NCBI GenBank assembly: GCA_964019695.1
Contig: OZ026524.1
Span: 31,989,664 to 32,053,663, forward strand
Length of the DNA: 64,000 nt
Source: Loripinus fragilis
Taxonomy: Eukaryota > Mollusca > Bivalvia > Lucinida > Lucinidae
Direction of reading: 5' to 3'
Within the stretch, counting starts at the first letter, position 1. Every line of letters starts with the position of its first letter. A program made the position numbers and the translations under genes. Positions 26,539 to 38,900 of the stretch are shown here, piece by piece. The notes below the pieces were generated by a model. That model was given only the letters and a program-made list of their open reading frames with translations. It did no database searches and was not told the origin of the DNA.

Positions 26539-26549
26539 GGTTCGAGCCT
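26539..26549 (+). promoter_or_regulatory. Pol III B box of the SINE
   Basis: GGTTCGAGCCT fits the B-box consensus GGTTCGANNCC except for the last base. It starts 43 bases after the A box, a normal tRNA-gene distance, so the internal promoter may still be functional. Confidence 0.85.
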
Positions 26550-26670
26550 CACCTGCATCACTGCGTTGTGTCCTTGAGCAAGAACATTAATCCTAGCTTA
26601 GTACTGGTTCAACCCAGGAAGACCCGTCCCTTTATAACTGAAAGATAGTTGATGGGACGTAAAGAATCAA

Positions 26671-26688
26671 ATCAAACAAACAAACAAA
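26671..26688 (+). repeat. SINE 3' tail, CAAA repeat
   Basis: Simple tail of CAAA units ending at the target-site duplication. Short repeat tails of this kind are typical of SINEs that share a LINE 3' end. No LINE partner is present in the window. Confidence 0.8.
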
Positions 26689-26701
26689 ATCATCATCATA
26701 T
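26689..26701 (+). repeat. SINE target-site duplication, right (13 bp)
   Basis: ATCATCATCATAT after the CAAA tail, identical to 26471-26483. The minisatellite resumes with GTATGGCTCATG immediately after it. Confidence 0.7.
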
Positions 26702-26920
26702 GTATGGCTCATGAAAAAAATGCTCATCATCATCATCATCATCATATGTATGGCTCATGAAAAAATGCTCATCATCATCATCATTATATGTATGGCTCAT
26801 GAAAAAATGCTCATCGTCATCATCATCATCATATGTATGGCTCATGAAAAAATGCTCATCATCATCATATCATCATCATATATATGGCTAATGAAAAAAT
26901 GTACATCATCAAGGGCATAT
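26702..26920 (+). repeat. Compound ATC minisatellite, right part (5 units)
   Basis: Continuation of the array interrupted by the SINE. TGGCT cores start at 26705, 26751, 26793, 26838 and 26885, so units are about 42-47 bp. The last unit is degenerate (GGCTAATGAAAAAATGTACATC). Nine units in all, counting those before the SINE. Confidence 0.9.
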
Positions 26921-27473
26921 TAAATGTAGATGCTGTGAGTAGAAATAGATAATGAGTTTTATCATTTTGTCTAGAAATCATAAGACTTGAAAGTACCGCT
27001 AGTCTTTGAAAGTACCACTTTGATCTCACAATGATGGCTTTTGCCCTCTTCTTTATTGAGTTTCAACCCGGACCCAGTATTCATTATTTAGAATAAGGTT
27101 TGATATTTCATATGAATCATCTTCACATGAAGAGCCATCTTTCATTTAATTTCAAAGACGGTAACGAAATTTAAAAGTCAAAATTTTGAAGGTCGCAAGA
27201 CATAGAGGAATATGAACAATTTTATTTGTTACATGGAATATACATGACTGGGGCAGCGGATGTAAGTTTTATTTTAGGATGTCTTTGTTTACATGATATT
27301 TGACACCAAAATCTAGCTGACACATTGGATATGTACACACATGAAAGCGATGCTTTCCTTTTTGATAAATCCAATCAGCATCAATCATGTGAGTTTGTTC
27401 AGTGCTGACTGACAACTAGGATAGAAAATATACGTTCATCACAGTAAAATATTGATTATTGAATAGCTATACA
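26921..27473. other. Unique right arm of the transposon
   Basis: About 550 bp of AT-rich sequence with no convincing open frame or RNA gene. A short imperfect direct repeat, CTTGAAAGTACC-GCT then CTTTGAAAGTACCACT, lies at 26986-27019. It may be the remnant of a longer ancestral element, but I recognise no transposase fragment. Confidence 0.6.
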
Positions 27474-27520
27474 TTGTAACCGACTTCGAGACAGTTTGTA
27501 CGCTTTATTGACCACAGCTT
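27474..27520 (-). repeat. Right terminal inverted repeat (47 bp)
   Basis: Reverse complement begins AAGCTGTGGTCA and ends GGTTACAA. It has ten mismatches to the left repeat, four in the outer 15 bases and six in the inner spacer. The 13-base core AAGCGTACAAACT is unchanged. Confidence 0.88.
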
Positions 27521-27522
27521 TA
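27521..27522. repeat. Target-site duplication, right (TA)
   Basis: TA directly after the right inverted repeat, followed by GTTTTCCTATACTG as in the empty site at 14404. TTA (27520-27522) is the alternative reading. Confidence 0.85.
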
Positions 27523-28576
27523 GTTTTCCTATACTGTATGTTAGTGTAGCTAGACTGTCTACTAGTGTAGCTACATGGTCTATTGATGTTCCTAGACTAT
27601 CCGTTAGTGTAGCTAGATTGTCTATCAATGTAGCTACACTGTCTATTAGTTTTCTTATACTGTCTGTTAGAGTAGCTACACTGTATATTTGTTTTCATCG
27701 ACGGTCTATTAGTTAGCTACACTGTCTATTAGAGTTAATAGACTGTCTGTTAGTGTAGCTAGACTGTCTATTAGTGTAGCTACACTGTCTAATAGTATTC
27801 CTAGACTGTCTTTTAGTGTAGCTATATTGTCTATCAATATAGCTACACTGTCTATTAGTTTTCATAGACGGTCTGTTAGTGTAGCTAGACTGTCTACTAG
27901 TGTAGCTACATTGTCTATTGATGTTCCTAGACTGTCCGTTAGTGAAGCTAGATTGTCTATCAATGTAGCTACACTGTCTCTTAGTTTTTTTATACTGTCT
28001 GTTAGTGTAGCTACACTGTCTATTAGTGTTCATATACTGTCTGTTAGTGTAGCTAGACTGTCTATCAGTGTAGCTACTCTGTCTAATAGTGTTCCTAGAC
28101 TGTCTAGTAGTGTAGCTAGATTGTCTATTAGTGTAGCTACACTGTCTAATAGTGTTCCTAGACTGTCTATTTGTGTAGCTAGACTGTCAATTAGTGTAGC
28201 TACACTGTCTAATAATGTTCCTAGACTGTCTACTAGTGTAGCTACATTGTCTAATAGTGTTCCTAGACTGTCTACTAGTGTAGCTAGACTGTCTATTTGT
28301 GTAGCTACACTGTCTAATAGTGTTCATAGACTGTCTATTAGTGTAGCTAGATCGTGTATCAATATAGCTACACTGTCTATTAGTTTTCATCGACGGTCTG
28401 TTTGTGTAGCTCGACTGTCTACTAGTGTAGCTACATTGTCTATTGATGTTCCTAGACTGTCCGTTAGTGTAGCTAGATTGTCTATCAATGTAGCTACACT
28501 GTCTTTTAATTTTCTTATACTGTCTGTTAGAGTAGCTACACTGTCTATTAGTGTTCATATACTGTCTGTTCGTGTA

Positions 28577-31493
28577 GCTAGACTGTCTATTAGTGTAGCT
28601 TCACTGTCTAATAGTGTTCCTAGACTGTCTATTAGTGTAGCTAGATTGTCTATCAATATAGCTACACTGCCTATTAGTTTTCCTATACTGTCTGTTAGTG
28701 TAGCTAAACTGTCTACTAGTGTAGCTACATTGTCTATTAGTGTTCCTAGACTGTCTATTAGTGTAGCTAGACTGTCTATTAGTGTAGCTAGATTGTCTAT
28801 CAATATAGCTACACTGTCTATTAGTTTTCCTATACTGTCTGTTAGTGTAGCTAGACTGTCTACTAGTATAGCTACATTGTCTATTAGTGTAGCTACACTG
28901 TCTAATAGTGTTCCTAGACTGTCTATTAGTGTAGCTAGATTTTGTATCAATATAGCTACACTGTCTATTAGTTTTCATAGACGGTCTGTTAGTGTAGCTA
29001 GACTGTCTACTAGTGTAGCTACATTGTCTATTGATGTTCCTGGACTGTCCGTTAGTGTAGCTAGATTGTCTATCAATGTAGCTACACTGTCTTTTAATTT
29101 TCTTATAATGTCTGTTAGAGTAGCTACACTGTTTATTAGTGTTCATATACTGTCTGTTCGTGTAGCTAGACTGTCTATTAGTGTAGCTACACTGTCTTAT
29201 AGTGTTCCTAGACTGTCTATTAGTGTAGCTAGATTGTCTATCAATATAGCTACACTGTCTATTAGTTTTACTATACTGTCTGTTAGTGTAGCTAGACTGT
29301 CTACTAGTGTAGCTACATTGTCTATTAGTGTTCCTAGACTGTCTATTAGTATAGCAAGACTTTCTATTAGAGTAGCTAGATTGTCTATCAATAAAGCTAC
29401 ACTGTCTATTAGTTTTCCTATACTGTATGTTAGTGTAGCTAGACTGTCTACTAGTGTAGCTACATGGTCTATTGATGTTCCTAGACTATCCGTTAGTGTA
29501 GCTAGATTGTCTATCAATGTGGCTACACTTTCTATTAGTTTTCTTATACTGTCTGTAAGAGAAGCTACACTGTCTATTTGTTTTCATCGACGGTCTATTA
29601 GTTAGCTACACTGTCTATTAGAGTTCTTGGACTGTCTGTTAGTTTAGCTAGACTGTCTATTAGTTTAGCTACACTGTCTTATAGTGTTCCTAGACTGTCT
29701 GTTAGTGTAGCTAGACTGTCTATTAGTGTAGCTACACTGTCTTATAGTGTTCATAGACTGTCTATTAGTGTAGCTAAATTGTCTATTAGTGTAGCTACAC
29801 TGTCTAATAGTGTTCCTAGACTGTCTTTTAGTGTAGCTAGATTGTCTATCAATATAGCTACACTGTCCATTAGTTTTCATAGACGGTCTGTTAGTGTAGC
29901 TAGACTGTCTACTAGTGTAGCTACATTGTCTATTGATGTACCTAGACTGTCCGTTAGTGAAGCTAGATTGTCTATCAATGTAGCTACACTGTCTCTTAGT
30001 TTTCTTATACTGTCTGTTAGTGTAGCTACACTGTCTATTCGTGTTCATATACTGTCTGTTATTGTAGCTAGACTGTCTATCAGTGTAGCTACACTGTCAA
30101 ATAGTGTTCCTAGACTGTCTATTAGTGTAGCTAGATTGTCTATTAGTGTAGCTACACTGTCTAATAGTGTTCCTAGACTATCTATTAGTGTAGCTAGACT
30201 GTCTATTAGTGTAGCTACACTGTCTAATAGAGTTCCTAGACTGTCTACTAGTGTAGATAGACTGTCTATTAGTGTAGCTACACTGTCTAAAATTGTTCCT
30301 AGACTGTCTATTAGTGTAGCTAGATTTTGTATCAATATAGCTACACTGTCTATTAGTTTTCATAGACGGTCTGTTAGTGTAGCTAGACTGTCTACTAGTG
30401 TAGCTACATTGTCTATTGATGTTCCTAGACTGTCCGTTAGTGTAGCTAGATTGTCTATCAATGTAGCTACACTGTCTTATAATTTTCTTATACTGTCTGT
30501 TAGAGTAGCTACACTGTCTATTAGTGTTTATATACTGTCTGTTCGTGTAGCTAGAATGTCTATTAGTGTAGCTACACTGTCTAATAGTGTTCCTAGACTG
30601 TCTATTAGTGTAGCTAGATTGTCTATCAATATAGCTATACTGTCTATTAGTTTTACTATACTGTCTGTTAGTGTAGCTAGACTGTCTACTAGTGTAGCTG
30701 CATTGTCTATTAGTGTTCCTAGACTGTCTATTAGTATAGCTAGACTGGCTATTAGAGTAGCTAGATTGTCTATCAATATAGCTACACTGTCTATTAGTTT
30801 TCCTATACTGTATGTTAGTGTAGCTAGACTGTAAACTAGTGTAGCTACATGGTCTATTGATGTTTCTAGACTATCCGTTAGTGTAGCTAAATTGTCTATC
30901 AATGTGGCTACACTTTCTATTAGTTTTCTTATACTGTCTGTTAGAGTAGCTACACTGTCTATTTGTTTTCATCGACGGTCTATTAGTTAGCTACACTGTC
31001 TATTAGAGTTCTTGGACTGTCTGTTAGTTTAGCTAGACTGTCTATTAGTGTAGCTACACTGTCTAATATTGTTCCTAGAATGTCTATTAGTGTAGCTAGA
31101 CTGTCAACTAGTGTAGCTACACTGTCTTATAGTGTTCCTAGACTGTCTCTTGGTGTAGCTAGACTTTCTATTAGTGTAGCTACACTGTCTAATAGTGAAC
31201 TTAGACTGTCTATTTGTGTAGCTAGACTGTCTATTAGAGTAGCTACACTGTCTAATAGTGTTCCTAGACTGTCTATTAGTGTAGCTACACTGTCTAATAG
31301 TGTTCCTAGACTGTCTGTTAGCGTAACTAGATTGTTTATCAATGTAGCTACACTGTCTATTTCTTTTCATAGACGGTCTATTAGAGAAGCTACACTGTCT
31401 ATAAGTGTTCCTAGACTGTCTGTTAGTGTAGCTAGACTGTCTATTAATGTAGCTACACTGTCTTATAGTGTTCCTAGACTGTCTATTAGTGTA
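28577..31493 (+). repeat. 2917-bp tandem duplication, copy 1
   Basis: First of three tandem copies. It contains landmarks at 29587 and 30972. Shared rare variants include GTTCTTGGACTG after the landmark, TAGTTTAGC units, CTTTCTATTAG and GATTGTCTATCAATAAAGC. In the stretches I compared (about 28600-31090) I found no difference from copy 2. Edges are placed by eye to about 20 bp. Confidence 0.9.
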
Positions 31494-34410
31494 GCTAGAC
31501 TGTCTATTAGTGTAGCTTCACTGTCTAATAGTGTTCCTAGACTGTCTATTAGTGTAGCTAGATTGTCTATCAATATAGCTACACTGCCTATTAGTTTTCC
31601 TATACTGTCTGTTAGTGTAGCTAAACTGTCTACTAGTGTAGCTACATTGTCTATTAGTGTTCCTAGACTGTCTATTAGTGTAGCTAGACTGTCTATTAGT
31701 GTAGCTAGATTGTCTATCAATATAGCTACACTGTCTATTAGTTTTCCTATACTGTCTGTTAGTGTAGCTAGACTGTCTACTAGTATAGCTACATTGTCTA
31801 TTAGTGTAGCTACACTGTCTAATAGTGTTCCTAGACTGTCTATTAGTGTAGCTAGATTTTGTATCAATATAGCTACACTGTCTATTAGTTTTCATAGACG
31901 GTCTGTTAGTGTAGCTAGACTGTCTACTAGTGTAGCTACATTGTCTATTGATGTTCCTGGACTGTCCGTTAGTGTAGCTAGATTGTCTATCAATGTAGCT
32001 ACACTGTCTTTTAATTTTCTTATAATGTCTGTTAGAGTAGCTACACTGTTTATTAGTGTTCATATACTGTCTGTTCGTGTAGCTAGACTGTCTATTAGTG
32101 TAGCTACACTGTCTTATAGTGTTCCTAGACTGTCTATTAGTGTAGCTAGATTGTCTATCAATATAGCTACACTGTCTATTAGTTTTACTATACTGTCTGT
32201 TAGTGTAGCTAGACTGTCTACTAGTGTAGCTACATTGTCTATTAGTGTTCCTAGACTGTCTATTAGTATAGCAAGACTTTCTATTAGAGTAGCTAGATTG
32301 TCTATCAATAAAGCTACACTGTCTATTAGTTTTCCTATACTGTATGTTAGTGTAGCTAGACTGTCTACTAGTGTAGCTACATGGTCTATTGATGTTCCTA
32401 GACTATCCGTTAGTGTAGCTAGATTGTCTATCAATGTGGCTACACTTTCTATTAGTTTTCTTATACTGTCTGTAAGAGAAGCTACACTGTCTATTTGTTT
32501 TCATCGACGGTCTATTAGTTAGCTACACTGTCTATTAGAGTTCTTGGACTGTCTGTTAGTTTAGCTAGACTGTCTATTAGTTTAGCTACACTGTCTTATA
32601 GTGTTCCTAGACTGTCTGTTAGTGTAGCTAGACTGTCTATTAGTGTAGCTACACTGTCTTATAGTGTTCATAGACTGTCTATTAGTGTAGCTAAATTGTC
32701 TATTAGTGTAGCTACACTGTCTAATAGTGTTCCTAGACTGTCTTTTAGTGTAGCTAGATTGTCTATCAATATAGCTACACTGTCCATTAGTTTTCATAGA
32801 CGGTCTGTTAGTGTAGCTAGACTGTCTACTAGTGTAGCTACATTGTCTATTGATGTACCTAGACTGTCCGTTAGTGAAGCTAGATTGTCTATCAATGTAG
32901 CTACACTGTCTCTTAGTTTTCTTATACTGTCTGTTAGTGTAGCTACACTGTCTATTCGTGTTCATATACTGTCTGTTATTGTAGCTAGACTGTCTATCAG
33001 TGTAGCTACACTGTCAAATAGTGTTCCTAGACTGTCTATTAGTGTAGCTAGATTGTCTATTAGTGTAGCTACACTGTCTAATAGTGTTCCTAGACTATCT
33101 ATTAGTGTAGCTAGACTGTCTATTAGTGTAGCTACACTGTCTAATAGAGTTCCTAGACTGTCTACTAGTGTAGATAGACTGTCTATTAGTGTAGCTACAC
33201 TGTCTAAAATTGTTCCTAGACTGTCTATTAGTGTAGCTAGATTTTGTATCAATATAGCTACACTGTCTATTAGTTTTCATAGACGGTCTGTTAGTGTAGC
33301 TAGACTGTCTACTAGTGTAGCTACATTGTCTATTGATGTTCCTAGACTGTCCGTTAGTGTAGCTAGATTGTCTATCAATGTAGCTACACTGTCTTATAAT
33401 TTTCTTATACTGTCTGTTAGAGTAGCTACACTGTCTATTAGTGTTTATATACTGTCTGTTCGTGTAGCTAGAATGTCTATTAGTGTAGCTACACTGTCTA
33501 ATAGTGTTCCTAGACTGTCTATTAGTGTAGCTAGATTGTCTATCAATATAGCTATACTGTCTATTAGTTTTACTATACTGTCTGTTAGTGTAGCTAGACT
33601 GTCTACTAGTGTAGCTGCATTGTCTATTAGTGTTCCTAGACTGTCTATTAGTATAGCTAGACTGGCTATTAGAGTAGCTAGATTGTCTATCAATATAGCT
33701 ACACTGTCTATTAGTTTTCCTATACTGTATGTTAGTGTAGCTAGACTGTAAACTAGTGTAGCTACATGGTCTATTGATGTTTCTAGACTATCCGTTAGTG
33801 TAGCTAAATTGTCTATCAATGTGGCTACACTTTCTATTAGTTTTCTTATACTGTCTGTTAGAGTAGCTACACTGTCTATTTGTTTTCATCGACGGTCTAT
33901 TAGTTAGCTACACTGTCTATTAGAGTTCTTGGACTGTCTGTTAGTTTAGCTAGACTGTCTATTAGTGTAGCTACACTGTCTAATATTGTTCCTAGAATGT
34001 CTATTAGTGTAGCTAGACTGTCAACTAGTGTAGCTACACTGTCTTATAGTGTTCCTAGACTGTCTCTTGGTGTAGCTAGACTTTCTATTAGTGTAGCTAC
34101 ACTGTCTAATAGTGAACTTAGACTGTCTATTTGTGTAGCTAGACTGTCTATTAGAGTAGCTACACTGTCTAATAGTGTTCCTAGACTGTCTATTAGTGTA
34201 GCTACACTGTCTAATAGTGTTCCTAGACTGTCTGTTAGCGTAACTAGATTGTTTATCAATGTAGCTACACTGTCTATTTCTTTTCATAGACGGTCTATTA
34301 GAGAAGCTACACTGTCTATAAGTGTTCCTAGACTGTCTGTTAGTGTAGCTAGACTGTCTATTAATGTAGCTACACTGTCTTATAGTGTTCCTAGACTGTC
34401 TATTAGTGTA
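31494..34410 (+). repeat. 2917-bp tandem duplication, copy 2
   Basis: Appears identical to copy 1 wherever checked, with landmarks at 32504 and 33889. The whole ladder of minor variants is preserved, so the duplication is either very recent or an assembly repeat. Confidence 0.9.
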
Positions 34411-35942
34411 GCTAGACTGTCTATTAGTGTAGCTTCACTGTCTAATAGTGTTCCTAGACTGTCTATTAGTGTAGCTAGATTGTCTATCAATATAGCTACA
34501 CTGCCTATTAGTTTTCCTATACTGTCTGTTAGTGTAGCTAAACTGTCTACTAGTGTAGCTACATTGTCTATTAGTGTTCCTAGACTGTCTATTAGTGTAG
34601 CTAGACTGTCTATTAGTGTAGCTAGATTGTCTATCAATATAGCTACACTGTCTATTAGTTTTCCTATACTGTCTGTTAGTGTAGCTAGACTGTCTACTAG
34701 TATAGCTACATTGTCTATTAGTGTAGCTACACTGTCTAATAGTGTTCCTAGACTGTCAATTAGTGTAGCTAGATTTTGTATCAATATAGCTACACTGTCT
34801 ATTAGTTTTCATAGACGGTCTGTTAGTGTAGCTAGACTGTCTACTAGTGTAGCTACATTGTCTATTGATGTTCCTGGACTGTCCGTTAGTGTAGCTAGAT
34901 TGTCTATCAATGTAGCTACACTGTCTTTTAATTTTCTTATAATGTCTGTTAGAGTAGCTACACTGTCTATTAGTGTTTATATACTGTCTGTTCGTGTAGC
35001 TAGACTGTCTATTAGTGTAGCTACACTGTCTAATAGTGTTCCTAGACTGTCTATTAGTGTAGCTAGATTGTCTATCAATATAGCTATACTGTCTATTAGT
35101 TTTACTATACTGTCTGTTAGTGTAGCTAGACTGTCTACTAGTGTAGCTGCATTGTCTATAAGTGTTCCTAGACTGTCTATTAGTATAGCTAGACTGGCTA
35201 TTAGAGTAGCTAGATTGTCTATCAATATAGCTACACTGTCTATTAGTTTTCCTATACTGTATGTTAGTGTAGCTAGACTGTAAACTAGTGTAGCTACATG
35301 GTCTATTGATGTTTCTAGACTATCCGTTAGTGTAGCTAAATTGTCTATTAATGTGGCTACACTTTCTATTAGTTTTCTTATACTGTCTGTTAGAGTAGCT
35401 ACACTGTCTATTTGTTTTCATCGACGGTCTATTAGTTAGCTACACTGTCTATTAGAGTTCTTGGACTGTCTGTTAGTTTAGCTAGACTGTCTATTAGTGT
35501 AGCTACACTGTCTAATATTGTTCCTAGAATGTCTATTAGTGTAGCTAGACTGTCAACTAGTGTAGCTACACTGTCTTATAGTGTTCCTAGACTGTCTCTT
35601 GGTGTAGCTAGACTTTCTATTAGTGTAGCTACACTGTCTAATAGTGAACTTAGACTGTCTATTTGTGTAGCCAGACTGTCTATTAGAGTAGCTACACTGT
35701 CTAATAGTGTTCCTAGACTGTCTATTAGTGTAGCTACACTGTCTAATAGTGTTCCTAGACTGTCTGTTAGCGTAACTAGATTGTTTATCAATGTAGCTAC
35801 ACTGTCTATTTCTTTTCATAGACGGTCTATTAGAGAAGCTACACTGTCTATAAGTGTTCCTAGACTGTCTGTTAGTGTAGCTAGACTGTCTATTAATGTA
35901 GCTACACTGTCTTATAGTGTTCCTAGACTGTCTATTAGTGTA
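34411..35942 (+). repeat. Truncated third copy of the 2917-bp repeat (1532 bp)
   Basis: Lacks 1385 bp internally. The sequence follows the copy-1 equivalent up to about 29104-29135, then continues from about 30500 (TAGTGTTTATATACTG, copy 3 position 34971). The missing length equals the landmark spacing 29587 to 30972, so exactly one higher-order block is gone. It has a few private bases, for example GTCAATTAG near 34756 and GTAGCCAG near 35668. Confidence 0.88.
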
Positions 35943-38900
35943 GCTAGATTGTCTATTAGTGTAGCTACACTGTCTTATAGTGTTCCTGGACTGTCTATTA
36001 GTGTAGCTAGACTGTCTATTAGTGTAGCTACACTGTCTATTAGTGTTCATAGACTGTCTGATAGTGTAGCTAGACTGTCTAATAGTGTAGCTACACTGTC
36101 TTATAGTGTTTCTAGACTGTCTATTAGTGTAGCTAGATTGTCCATTAGTGTGGCTACACTCTCTAATAGTGTTCCTAGACTGTCTACTAGTGTAGCTAGA
36201 CTGTCTATTAGAGTAGCTACACCGTCTAATAGTGTCCCTAGACTGTCTATTAGTGTAGCTAGATTATCTATTAATATAGCTACACTGTCTACTAGTTTTT
36301 ATAGACGGTCTGTTAGTGTAGCAAGACTGTCTACTAGTGTAGCTACGTTGTCTATTGATGTTCCTAGACTGTCCGTTAGTGAAGCTAGATTGTCTATCAA
36401 TGTAGCTACACTGTCTATTAGTTTTTTTATACTGTCTGTTAGAGTAGCTACACTGTCTATTAGTGTTCATATATTGTCTGTTAGTGTAGCTAGACTGTCT
36501 TCTAGTGTAGCTAGGTTGTCTATTAGTGTAGCTACACTGTCTAATAGTGTTCCTAGACTGTCTATTAGTGTAGCTACATTGTCTAATAGTGTTCCTAGAC
36601 TGCCTACTAGTGTAGCTAGACTGTCTATTAGTGTAGCTACACTGTCTAATAGTGTTCCTAGACTGTCTATTAGTGTAGCTAGATTGTGTATCAATATAGC
36701 TACACTGTCTATTAGTTTTCATGGACGGTCTGTTAGTGTAGCTAGACTGTCTACTAGTGTAGCTACATTGTCTATTGATGCTCATAGACTGTCCGTTAGT
36801 GAAGCTAGATTGTCTATCAATGTAGCTACACTGTCTTTTAATTTTCTTATACTGTCTGTTAGAGTAGTTACACTGTCTATTAGTGTTCATATACTGTCTG
36901 TTCGTGTAGCTAGACTGTCTATTAGTGTAGCTACACTGTCTAATAGTGTTCCTAGACTGTCTATTATTGTATAAATTGTCTATCAATATAGCTTCACTGT
37001 CTATTAGTTTTCCTATACTGTCTGTTAGTTTAGCTAGACTGTCTACTAGTGTAGCTACATTGTCTATTAGTGTTCCTAGACTGTCTATTAGTATAGCTAG
37101 ACTGTCTATTAGAGTAGCTAGATTGTCTATCAATATAGCTACACTGTCTATTAGTTTTCCTATACTGTATGTTAGTGTAGCTAGACTGTCTACTAGTGTA
37201 GCTACATGGTCTATTGATGTTCCTAGACTATCCATTAGTGCAGCTAGATTGTCTATCAATGTAGCTACTCTGTCTATTAGTTTTCTTATAATGTCTGTTA
37301 GAGTAGCTACACTGTCTATTAGAGTTCATAGTCTGTCTGTTAGTGTAGCTAGACTGTCTATTAGTGTAGCTACACTGTCTAATAGTGTTCCTAGACTGTC
37401 TTTTAGTGTAGCTAGATTGTCTATCAATATAGCTACACTGTCTATTAGTTTTCATAGACGGTCTGTTAGTGTAGCTAGACTGTCTACTAGTGTAGCTACA
37501 TTGTCTATTGATGTTCCTAGACTGTCCGTTAGTGTAGCTAGATTGTCTATCAATGTAGTTACACTGTCTTTTAATTTTCTTATACTGTCTGTTAGAGTAG
37601 CTACACTGTCTATTAGTGTTCATATACTGTCTGTTCGTGTAGCTACACTGTCTATTAGTGTAGCTACACTGTCTAATAGTGTTCCTAGACTGTGTATTAG
37701 TGTAGCTAGACTGTCTATTAGTGTTCATATACTGTCTGTTCGTGTAGCTAGACTGTCTATTAGTGTAGCTACATTGTCTAATAGTGTTCCTAGACTGTCT
37801 ATTAGTGTAGCTAGATTGTCTATCAATATAGCTACACTGTCTATTAGTTTTCCTATACTGTCTGTTAGTGTAGCTAGACTGTCTACTAGTGTAGCTACAT
37901 TGTCTATTAGTGTTCCTAGACTGTCTATTAGTATAGCTAGACTGTCTATTAGAGTAGCTATATTGTCTATCAATATAGCTACACTGTCTATTAGTTTTCC
38001 TATACTGTCTGTTAGTGTAGCTAAACTGTCTACTAGTGTAGCTACATTGTCTATTAGTGTTCCTAGACTGTCTATTAGTATAGCTAGACTGTCTATTAGA
38101 GTAGCTAGATTGTCTATCAATATACCTACACTGTCTATTAGTTTTCCTATACTGTATGTTAGTGTAGCTAGACTGTCTACTAGTGTAGCTACATGGTCTA
38201 TTGATGTTCCTAGAATATCCGTTAGTGTAGCTAGATAGTCTATCAATGTAGCTACACTGTCTATTAGTTTTCTTATACTGTCTGTTAGAGTAGCTACACT
38301 GTCTATTTGTTTTCATCGACGGTCTATTAGTTAGCTACACTGTCTATTAGAGTTCATAGACTGTCTGTTAGTGTAGCTAGACTGTCTATTAGTGTAGCTA
38401 CACTGTCTAATAGTGTCCCTACACTGTCTATTAGTGTAGCTAGACTGTCTACTAGTGTAGCTACACTGTCTTATAGTGTTCCTAGACTGTCTATTAGTGT
38501 AGCTAGACTGTCTATTAGTGTAGCTACACTGTCTAATAGTGTTCCTAGACTGTCTATTAGTGTAGCTAGACTGTCTATTAGAGTAGCTACACTGTCTAAT
38601 AGTGTTCCTAGACTGTCTATTAGTGTAGCTACACTGTCTAATAGTGTTCCTAGACTGTCTGTTAGCGTAACTAGATTGTTTATCAATGTAGCTACACTGT
38701 CTATTTGTTTTCATAGACGGTCTATTAGAGAAGCTACACTGTCTATAAGTGTTCATAGACTGTCTGTTAGTGTAGCTAGACTGTCTATTAATGTAGCTAC
38801 ACTGTCTTATAGTGTTCCTAGACTGTCTATTAGTGTAGCTAGATTGTCTATTAGTGTAGCTACACTGTCTTATAGTGTTCCTAGACTGTCTATTAGTGTA

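Larger units (their letters stand above)
26484..26688 (+). mobile_element. tRNA-derived SINE, 205 bp
   Basis: A short retroposon inserted into the ATC minisatellite. The head (about 26484-26560) is tRNA-like, with an A box and a B box at tRNA spacing. The body (about 26561-26670) contains TGTGTCCTTGAGCAAG, resembling a motif I recall from bodies of several animal tRNA-SINEs (from memory, not searched). The tail is ATCAAACAAACAAACAAA-like. A 13-bp target-site duplication flanks it. It has no coding capacity and would depend on a LINE in trans. The family is not assigned. The head is not a functional tRNA, because stem pairing around the T loop is poor and no acceptor stem closes. Confidence 0.9.
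25982..27520. mobile_element. Non-autonomous DNA transposon with terminal inverted repeats (1539 bp)
   Basis: A 1539-bp block unlike the satellite on either side, bounded by 47-bp imperfect inverted repeats matching at 37 of 47 positions and flanked by TA. The paralogous empty site confirms both borders. No transposase-like open frame is present; the only open frames inside are low-complexity ones across the ATC repeats, so it would have to be mobilised in trans. TA duplications are typical of Tc1/mariner-type elements. If the duplication is TTA, a PIF/Harbinger-type origin is also possible; the AAGC ends do not decide it. Cargo in order: unique left arm, compound ATC minisatellite, nested SINE, rest of the minisatellite, unique right arm. 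Confidence 0.88.

Noticed and set aside
26485..26560. Possible tRNA gene
   Set aside because: A and B boxes are present, but the T stem pairs poorly, no acceptor stem closes, and the sequence continues into a SINE body and CAAA tail.
26257..26577. Open frames rich in Ile/His forward or Asp/Met reverse across the ATC repeats
   Set aside because: Pure products of ATC/GAT triplets. They run into the SINE and have no conserved domain.
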